A DNA stretch of 64,000 nucleotides, taken from assembly GCA_904066235.2 (NCBI GenBank), contig CAJFCV020000006.1:11532001-11596000 (forward strand), written 5' to 3'. Position 1 is the first letter of the stretch. Each line of letters opens with the position of its first letter. Shown piece after piece: positions 55,937 to 64,000 of the stretch. Source of the DNA: Bursaphelenchus xylophilus (Eukaryota > Nematoda > Chromadorea > Rhabditida > Aphelenchoididae). The translations under genes and the position numbers were made by a program. Below the pieces are notes generated by a model, which was not told the origin of the DNA, searched no databases, and saw only the letters and a program-made list of their open reading frames with translations.

Positions 55937-58900
55937 CAAATAAAGTTCTGAAATTCATCAGTGGGGTCCGTAGGCGGTGGATTGGGACTCTTTTCTTTCC
56001 TTTCCTTCTCTTCCTTTCCGTACTTTTTATCATAGGCGTCGTAATCGTCGAGGAAAATCAGCAAATTCTGCGACATCTCCACCGCATTGTACTTCATAAA
56101 GTAGAAGAGGATGATGCGCATCACGTACACATACTGCTGAAAATAAAAGGCGTGTAAAAAACAAAAAAATTTGGGGTAAATATTACACTTGATGACTAAA
56201 GTTAATATCAAGTGATTTCTTGCAAAAAAAGGCAAGCAATGCCTTCGAAGCTAGTTGAACAAGGCTCTAATCTTCATAATTATCACTAATAATGAATCTA
56301 GAGTTATGCCGTACCATCAGTCTAGCAAATATTCCACTTTTCCCATCAGCTGATGCCTAAAGTAATATAAGGTCATATCGGCTTAAAAAATCGATTTTTA
56401 ATGACTAAAACTGCTATATCATGATCTCAGATTACTGTATTTTTATTCAGTTAACCATGGAGACATTTTAAGAATGAAATCCAGCTAATATTCCACTTTT
56501 CCCATCAGCTGATAACTAAAGTAGTATAAGGTAAAATCAACCCAAACATGATAGCCATTTGTTCAAAATCAAGTGGTTTTACGCTTCCTATAGCATACAC
56601 TTTACCTTCCATCTGTCTAGACATCAATTCACCACCTATTTTGGTCAATATTCCACTTTCCATCCAGCTGATGACTAAAGTAATATAAGGTCATATCGAC
56701 CTAAAAACGTCCTCAGCACCCAAAAAATAGGCATATTAAAGTTTCCTAACAATTATTTTTTGCATATAGACTACATAGACATCAGTTTACTATCTTATTT
56801 GACCAATACTCGACTTTTGCCACCAGCCGGTACCTAAAGTAATATAAGGTAATATCGACCAAAAAATGACAACAATTCGTTTAAAAATTCGTCTATTAGC
56901 CTCATTGTTAAATATTCTTTATAACTAGTATGCTCAAAAGTTAATTAGAACCCAATTTTGCCAATATTCCACTTTTCCCATCAGGTGATGCTTAAAGTAA
57001 TATCAGGTCATATCGGCTTAAAAAATCGATTTTTTAATGACTAAAACCGCTACATCATGATCTCAGATTACTGTATTTTTATTCAGTAAACCCTGGTGAC
57101 ATTTTAAGAATTAAATCCAGCTAATATTCCACTTTTTCCATCAACTGATGCCTAAAGTAATATAAGGTCATATCAGCTTAAAAAATCGATTTTTTGATGA
57201 CGAAAACCGCTATATCATGATCTCAGATTACTGTATTTTTATTCAGTAAACCATGGAGACATTTTAAGAATGAAATCCAGCCAATATCCCACTTTTCCCA
57301 TCAGCTCCCAAGTACAACATAAACCAATGTCACCACTCCCCTCCAAACCCACCATTTCATTGCGGATGGCGCAATGACGCTTCTCTCGGAGCTCCTTCAA
57401 CATTTTTATCGCATCCATCTCCACCGTCTGATGGATTCGTTCGAGCATTTGGCAGGTCAGCACCACCACCGCGCTGCGACCTGCGCCCGAGCTGCAATGG
57501 ACCAGGACCTTCTTGAAGCCCTTGATTTCCTTCCAAATGTACGGGATTGTGTTCGAAGGCTCGGGGAAGCCGGTTGGAGGGAAGCCGGACCAGAACACAT
57601 GCTTGATTTTCATCTCGCCCTTAGGGCCTTGAACTTTGAGATGGCTGAAAAGGAGGGTGGGCTCGTCCACAGGGCTGGGGTCGATCTAAAAAATGAGATT
57701 TTTTGTCAGTAACTCGCCAAATTTTACAAAAAAATAAGCTTTATTTCGGCAGGAGCAATCTATTTTACCTACCTTAGAATTCATGACCTTAAAAGCCCCA
57801 AAATCGGCGCTTTCTCCAACTTGCGGCGGATAATATTTAGCGCATCGCTTTCCATCATCACATGGATACAATTGGACAATCTGAAAATTAAAAAAAAAAT
57901 CCAAAAAATCTAATTTTTTAAAAAAACTTCAAAATTGATGACTAAAACAATATAAACTGACCGCCTCGACAGCTTCCGCCTGAACCAGGTCCCAAAAATG
58001 CTCCACAGTGTTGGGCAACGGCGACTGCGCCAGAATAAAACGCGAATCCACCGCATTCGCGTGATAGTAGCCCCCATCCGACAGTCTGACGCGCGACGCG
58101 TCCAGACAGAGAATGTTCTGGAAAAAAGTGCAAATTACAGTATCCCAACTGCCTCCAATGACTTGAAATTTTGCAGAGTGAGTCTCAACGGGTCAACTAC
58201 TGATTTCTAAAAGTTTTAGGACGTAGTTTTCTCAGGGAGCCGAGAAATCCAACAATTTTCTCAACGAGAGACTATGGAAAATGAGGAGAGTCAAAAATAC
58301 TTTTTTTGCTATATCTTTTCGAATTATATCGGAAAAAAAAATAATTTTTTGCAGAGACATTGTACTCACCACGTCAAACAAAACACCAATTTTCCGGTCC
58401 AAAAATCGCAAAAAAATTTGAAGTTTTTCAATTTTTTTCCATCAAAAATCTCGATGATCTATGCAAATTACGAGCTGAAAATTGGAAATAACTCTTAAAA
58501 AACTCTTCTCTCAATTTTCCCCAAGTATCTTCAAAATCCACCACACTTCAAAAAAAATTTTTTTGTCCCGACACGAAAACTTCAATTCTATAAAAAGCTT
58601 CCAAATCGTGTCAAAAGCACTCCCAATTGTCTCAGAAGCACTCCAAATCGAAAAAAATCTCACCTTGTATCGATTTTTCGGCAAATTTTCTAGTTCCTGA
58701 CACACTGTGGCCACCGGGAATCTGAGTCGATCTTCGGCCTTGAAGTCGTTGAATTCTTTGCGGATTCCGCTCACCTCTTTCGCCAGCATGCCCCCAATGA
58801 AATTAAACTTGTCGGTGACGGTCTCCGGAACCTCTTTCGGGGTCTCCGCCACCTTCTTCCTGCTGAAAGCGGGGTTTGAAAATTCGAATTTTTAAATTCC

Positions 58901-59994
58901 CGGCAAATTTGGCGTCATGTTTTATGGGTTACCAAGTTAAGTAAAGGTCCACAACGCCTCAGAAATGACCAAAATACATTGTAATCTACCAAATCTGGTT
59001 TGAAATTCAAATTTTCGAATTTCCCGCCAAGTTTGGCATTCTGTTTCAGGTGCCAAAATACTTTTAAAACCATCATTGTAACCGGTAAATGCCTTATTAT
59101 ATCGTATTTATCTCATTTTATCCCTTTTGCAATCAAAATCTTGTTAAAAATTCAAATTTTCGAATTTCCCGCCAATTGTGGCATTATGCAACAAGCTGCT
59201 AAAACGGCTCCAAAAAGTCCAAATAACAATTGCAAAGCTGTAGTCGCTGTTTTTAAGCCATCTTGCACAATTCATTCAAATTCTCACGCAAAATTTATAT
59301 TACACATGACATCATTTGATGTCCGAAAACTTTTCACCCATTTCCGTACTTAAACTTACGCAATTTTAGTTTTTTTGTTTATTTTGGACTGTTGAATATT
59401 TTCCTTCTCTTTTTCTTTCTCTTTCCTGTTTTCTCTTTTCCTTTCCTCTTCCTTCTCTCTTTCCCTCCTTTGGTCGTAGCGGCTGTTGGCCGGCGGGGTT
59501 GCGGACACGGTCCGTGCTTGCCGCTGCTTGACATTCTTCTTCTTTAGTCCCGATTTCTGAGGCTCCGGCTAAAGAAGAGATGTCGAAAAAAATATTGTCC
59601 TAAACAATTTTTTCTGGTCCCAAAGCGAAAACTTGAAAATCCGAAAAAATCTTCCAAGAGAGCTTATAAACTCAAATTCTTTGTTGTAAATGTGGCTTGT
59701 GATAAATCTTGAGTCCCTTTGCCAAATTCCGCTAGAAAATAAAATTTCTGAGTCCCGACACGAAAACTTGAAAATTCGAAAAAATCTCCCAAATGCTCTT
59801 TCAAACTCTGAATCAACAAACCCAATGAATTTTGACCATATTTTTGTAATTTTTTCATCATCGCCTACCTTGCGTTCCTCACTCTCCTTGAGGTCGTCCT
59901 GGGAGCCGCGGATCTTGTTCTTCAACTTTCGGAGGTTCTTCATGAAGCCGGGGAACGGCTTTTCATTCTTCTTTTGATTCGGCGTGTTGCTCAT
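55936..59994 (-). CDS. PTP-family phosphatase 2, WPD-less
   Basis: Seven exons, 443 aa: 59994-59869, 59568-59360, 58862-58664, 58117-57962, 57880-57773, 57685-57353, 56136-55936 (TGA). Intron positions and phases equal those of PTP gene 1; exons 4, 5 and 6 have identical lengths. The N-terminus is basic, with a long Arg/Lys/Glu run in exon 2 that is probably coiled or disordered. PTP features: PKNRYK, LDASRVRL, AQSPLPNT, VHCSSGAGRS with Cys330 and Arg336, and QYVYV. The WPD position again reads FPP (301-303). An upstream in-frame ATG at 60036 exists, but alignment with gene 1 favours 59994. Intron 6 (57352-56137) is filled by tandem repeats. Conservation of an intact Cys/Arg loop in both copies argues against simple decay. 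Confidence 0.9.
56330..57310. repeat. Tandem repeats of about 160 bp in PTP gene 2 intron 6
   Basis: The phrase ATTCCACTTTTCCCATCAGC recurs near 56331, 56495, 56652, 56810, 56964, 57126 and 57286. Units also contain CTAAAGTAATATAAGGTCAT. The corresponding intron in gene 1 is only 80 bp, so the array arose after duplication. Confidence 0.8.
58863..59359. repeat. Intronic CCCGCCAAGTTTGGCATT repeats
   Basis: About three degenerate copies of the unit also present in intron 2 of PTP gene 1, each with a 'cgaatttcccgccaa' phrase. Confidence 0.65.
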
Positions 59995-62307
59995 GACTGC
60001 AGTTCGATTCGCGGATGGCGGATGAAACTCGACCACTGAACGTCAGCAAAATGGAACAAATGAAGCGAATTTTGGCGGCAAGTTGGAGGTGTGAAATTTC
60101 GTCGGAATTATGCAAATTTTTTGTGAATTTTTTATTTGATTTTTTGGATTGTATTCGTGCCGGGACCAAATTTTTTGATGTTAATGTTGGAAAAGTTTTA
60201 CAAGTTTTGTTAGATCAGTCTGTCGGGAAAATAATGTGGATTTGTCGCGATTTTTTGTCTGTCCAGCTTGCAGCTAGGCCACAGCAATTCCTGAAAGTTT
60301 TAGCTCGCGCTTTGCAGTGAGAGCCGAGATTTTCAACGATGTTTGCGGCCGAGAAAGTACGCGAACCGCGGACAGAGAAAAGATAGCTTTTTGACTGGTC
60401 ATAAGAGTCGAATTGTGAATCGGTTGACAAGAGAAGTACCTCAAGTGCGACGCACGTAAAAGTGAGGAGTCCGGTGACCGGAATAGACTCTTCGCTATCG
60501 GTTTTTTACACTTCGTCTATTTCGCAGAGAAAGAGAGAAAAAAGACACACAAAAACGTACTCTTTCGCCCCAAAAATTCCCCATTTCTCCCCCGACAAAA
60601 CGTTTTTTCGCGTCTTTTTTTGGCAAATTACCAATCCATTCACCGGACTGCTTTAGCTTATCTCAGTTTGACGTGCGACGCTCACATTTTCTTTAAACTT
60701 TGCACATACGCTAGGCACAGACCAGATATCAATTTCTGAAAGTTTTAGTTCGCGCTTTACAGTGGGAGCCGAGATATTCAACGATCTTTGCGGCCGAGAG
60801 AGTACGTGAAACGCGAACAACGGTCAGAGAGAAACTCGCTCTTTGGCCGTATGTTTGCCAGTTTCGCGCGGAAAAAATTGATTTTTTGTGGAAACATTAC
60901 TCTCTATGGTAGAAATAGGCATGAAGCTTTTCATGTCAAAATTCGCAAAAAAACGTGTCACATTTTTCTCAATTTTCGGTCTGAAAATCTTGGTCGTTTC
61001 TGCAAAACGCGAGCTAGAAATCTCTCATACGTCTTACAAATAGTCAAACTAAATTTCTGCCAAGTTTCATCCAAATCCGAGCAGTTTCAAAGCGAAAATT
61101 GATAGTAAAAAGCGTCCCCTCATTTTTATTTCCCCTTCTAATCGGCTTTTTTGCAGTTTCTTATCATAAAATACAGTGTAATTGTTTCATCGACAATCCC
61201 TCCGATCAAAATCTCTCGCTTATTGTAAACCAATTGGCCTCTGAACTATTGCGCAACCCACTATTATCAAAGAAATAGACCCAGAAATCGCTGCGCGCTC
61301 TAAAAAACAGCCCAAAAAGAGAGGTGGAAGGTCATTCTAGAAAAAAGACTGTTTCCCTTTCGCTTTTTTTATTTGCTTTTCCATGTCTGCAGCTGATAAA
61401 CTTTAGTATTTTTCGTTTGTTTTCTTGTTTCATTAATCTCCCAAAAATTCGACTTATGGTTCTCTAGATAAGAGGGCGAAAATATCACTGTGCAGAGGCT
61501 TTTTGAACCCAGTTCGACTTGTGATGCGGATTAAAATGTTTCAAAGACGTTATATAAACAAAAATTTTTTGGCAGACTGATATGGAAAAGGCTGAATGCT
61601 CTTAACTGTCAATTTAAAGACGATTTTTTGCAGGGAAAGTGCTCAAAGAGTGATGCTCAGATTTTGATGAAACTTGGCATAAATTTAGTCTGACTATTTG
61701 TAAGACATATGAGAGATTTCTAGCTCGCGTTTTGCAGAAACGACTGAGATTTTTAGGTTGAAAGTTGGATAAGTTTATACACTTTTTTTGCGAATTTTGG
61801 CATACAAAATTTCATGCCTATTTCTACCACAGAGAGTAATGTTTCCACAAAAAATCAATTTTTTTCCACACAAAACTGGCAAAGATACGGAGAAAAAGTT
61901 GTTGTCTCTCTGACCGCTCTCCGCATTTCGCGTGCTCTCTCGGCCACGAAGGTCGTTGAATATCTCGGCTCTCCTTGAAAAGCTCGAGCTAAAACTTTCA
62001 CGAATTGATGTATGTTCTTTGCTGGGCGTGTGTGCAAAATTTGAAGAAAATTTGAGCGTTTCATTTGGGACACCGCTGTTTTTTTGCAAAAAATTTCGCA
62101 AAATTTTGCAGAAAAAATGCGTTCAAAAATTTTCAGACAAAATTCCCGCAAGACAGCGATCAGATTTTAGGGAAATTTTGCACACAAAACAAAGCTATAG
62201 CGCGCTAGCATTTTCTGCGTCATCCATGTAATTTTTTATCTCGCGTTTTGCAGAAACTAACCTTGAACTTTCCTACTCAAGCCATTTTTATGTTTTTCAG
62301 ACAAATC
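59995..62307. repeat. Intergenic between PTP 2 and FAH genes
   Basis: Single TATCAGTCTGTCGGG arm near 60212-60250, AGTACTCC-family DNA at about 60270-60470 and 60660-61095, and a further copy at 61632-62075. About 61110-61620 shows nothing I recognise. The two flanking genes are divergent, so both promoters should lie in this stretch. Confidence 0.5.
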
Positions 62308-62562
62308 ATGACGTTCATCGAGGTTCCCGAAGGATCCGATTTCACCATTCACAATCTGCCTTATGGTGTGTTCTCAACCAAGGACAATGTAAGTGACTAA
62401 CAGAATTTGTACAAAAAACATTCTGTTCCACGCCCTACATTCCAATTTCAGCCAAAGAAGAGGATTGGCGTTGCAATTGGCGAGCAAATCTTGGATTTGT
62501 CCGCCGTTAAGCATCTTTTCACCGGGCCCGAACTGAAGACTCATCAAGATGTGTTTGCTGAG
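62308..62562 (+). CDS. fah-1: Fumarylacetoacetase, first two exons
   Basis: Exon 1 is 62308-62388 and exon 2 is 62452-62562, joined in phase 0; the gene continues past the right edge. The 64 visible residues fit the start of fumarylacetoacetate hydrolase, the last step of tyrosine breakdown: [20 protein letters not shown], then [20 protein letters not shown] and HQDVF, which are hallmark phrases of the FAH N-terminal domain. The catalytic hydrolase domain is not in the window. TTTTTCAG ends seven bases before the ATG, consistent with trans-splicing. The next intron contains a mariner-type element and no further exon is visible by 64000. Confidence 0.9.
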
Positions 62563-62585
62563 GTAAGCCGATTACTTGATTTGTA

Positions 62586-63790
62586 TTAGGTTGATTCAAA
62601 AGTTTTTCCACATGTCTTTAAAAAATTTTAAAAAATTTAGACCAAAGCCAGTGGGCCTGGTATATATCTTTTTAGAAAGAGGGCTGTTTGTAGATTATAG
62701 TAGATTAATAACTTTTTACAACTCAGCAATTTGTAGTAGTAGCGCCGTGTTAAACCTTAACTACTCGAAGGAAGAAAAAGTAAACCGCCGGCGTTACGTC
62801 TAGAGTGGCTGTATCTTCTTAATATTCTAGAATATGGTATGCCTGTATGTAATCTCTATGGCATCGAGGACAATTTGCTATAGGGCTAGTCGAAAAATTT
62901 TTAGTGCGAAAAATCAAAAATTAGGGTCTGGCAAAAGTAGACCCTGTAGACGCAGCTATTAGAAGCACTAAGAGATAACGCTTTCTGTTATTGTAGTGTA
63001 TGAGTAGCACTACAACGCTAACGCTAAACATTCGCGCTAGCTTTAGCTATGCGGCAGAAAAATCGAATCTTTCTAATCTACCAATATTTTACGAAATTTA
63101 GGGGATTTTTACAAAAACGTTTTCTGTTCATTACTCTCGCCCGGTATCCTAGTTATTTAATAAATAGTTGATCCTACTTGACATACACTATCAGTTGCTA
63201 GACGCGCTAAGCTGAAGGTCCTCTTGCCATACCAGTAAAAAAAATACAAAAATTCGCCTAAAAGTGCAGTTCATGCTACTTTTCTACCTTATAAGGCAAT
63301 TTCAGTTGGTGACTTTTTGAATGTATCATCAGCATACTGTCTTTGTACAACCTGAATAGCAGCCGAGTCAAAAAAATCTAACTCCTTTCAAAAAATTTTT
63401 AAAAATCTGCTTTAGATCGGTAGCTCGGCTCTCCGGCCAACTTTATAGGATGCTACAAAAAAAGTCAGTGTAGATATAAGTAGAGCAATAAATTCAGAAG
63501 AAACTACAGCCATCCCAAGTACGAATAACCCAAAACCCGAGACTTTTTAGTGGGCTGGAAAATTGCTAGGGACCGGGATATTCACCATGACACAAACGAA
63601 GAAATTTTTAGTATTTTTGAAATATTCTGAAAGGAAGCTTGTAGAAAATAAAATGCTACGAATCAAAAATTTTGCAATATTCTGCCCCATACATCTATGC
63701 TTTCAGTTTTAACATACATTCAATCAGGCTCCAGAAATTTTATTTTGAAGTGTCTCAAAAAAATGTGGAAAAACTTTTGAATCAACCTAA
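62586..63790. mobile_element. Mariner-type TIR element in a FAH intron
   Basis: 1,205 bp; ends TTAGGTTGATTCAAAAGTTT and its inverse, flanked by TA on both sides (62584-62585 and 63791-63792). TTAGGTTG is the classic mariner terminus. No transposase frame survives, so it is non-autonomous or fully decayed. Confidence 0.85.
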
Positions 63791-63792
63791 TA

Positions 63793-64000
63793 TAAACCTT
63801 TGTCCACTTTACACTAGTCCCTTCGTGGCCTCGCTGGAGCGATTTTTGCAACATGAATTGTGAGAAAACAAAGTTTCACTTTGTACTGTGCAATTTCTTG
63901 GTTTTTTCACCGTGCAAACGGCTGTTTTGGACTGTCGCTCGCGCCCTGAGCTTCTTTGCACAATCCAAACGTCAAAAATGAGTCCTCGGACGGGCTAGTA
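63793..64000. other. Remaining FAH intron sequence
   Basis: No exon is visible. It ends with a GCACAGTGCA-type cluster (about 63883-63970). Confidence 0.4.

Noticed and set aside
59995..60036. Upstream ATG extending PTP 2 by 14 residues
   Set aside because: The added residues have no counterpart in PTP 1, and alignment of the basic N-termini supports the ATG at 59994.
62586..63790. Mariner transposase gene
   Set aside because: The termini are mariner-like, but no frame of useful length or with transposase motifs exists inside.

Overview
This window is eukaryotic and most likely comes from a rhabditid nematode, with the Caenorhabditis group as the best guess. The evidence is: short introns with GT donors and a strong TTTTCAG acceptor; TTTTCAG-type acceptors a few bases before several start codons, as expected for spliced-leader trans-splicing; serpentine receptors of the nematode Srsx type; the CK1-like kinase and tyrosine-phosphatase families that are expanded in nematodes; and AT-rich intergenic DNA full of terminal-inverted-repeat elements. 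I rebuilt the multi-exon genes by hand. In each intact model the exon phases join and the total length is a multiple of three.

Layout. 1-1347: 3' end of a small multi-pass membrane protein (+). 1.4-7.6 kb: repeats only. 7.6-10.4 kb: six-exon gene for a secreted Pro/Gln/Cys-rich protein (+). 10.5-16.9 kb: block of nested palindromic elements, one holding a tRNA-like sequence. 17.0-20.1 kb: PTP-family gene 1 (+). 22.3-28.4 kb: ten-exon gene fusing an unknown ectodomain, one membrane segment and a CK1-like pseudokinase (+). 29.3-31.5 kb: tandem paralogue with the same ectodomain and membrane segment but a Lys/Glu-rich tail instead of the kinase (+). 32.1-33.9 kb: broken third copy of the kinase part (-). 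35.4-39.5 kb: Srsx-like receptor 1 (-). 41.6-43.3 kb: five-segment membrane protein (-). 45.6-47.1 kb: secreted/anchored single-pass protein (-). 47.1-52.3 kb: repeats with a receptor relic. 52.3-55.5 kb: Srsx-like receptor 2 (+), converging on PTP-family gene 2 (-, 55.9-60.0 kb). 62.3 kb to the end: first two exons of fumarylacetoacetase (+).

How the genes relate. The region has been shaped by local duplication. The two receptors are young inverted copies, the two PTP genes are older inverted copies, and the ectodomain and kinase modules have been duplicated, shuffled and partly broken. Both PTPs keep the catalytic Cys-x5-Arg loop but lack the WPD general-acid aspartate. The CK1-like domain keeps its lysine and catalytic-loop aspartate but has GFG where DFG is expected. 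In C. elegans, CK1-like kinases and PTPs of this kind are strongly enriched in the male germline, so a sperm-related cluster is a reasonable hypothesis. Nothing in the sequence proves it.

Most promising for novelty: the receptor-like fusion of an orphan ectodomain to a CK1-like pseudokinase with its kinase-free partner, the paired acid-less PTPs beside it, and very large intronic hairpins, including one of about 2.1 kb inside the pseudokinase gene.
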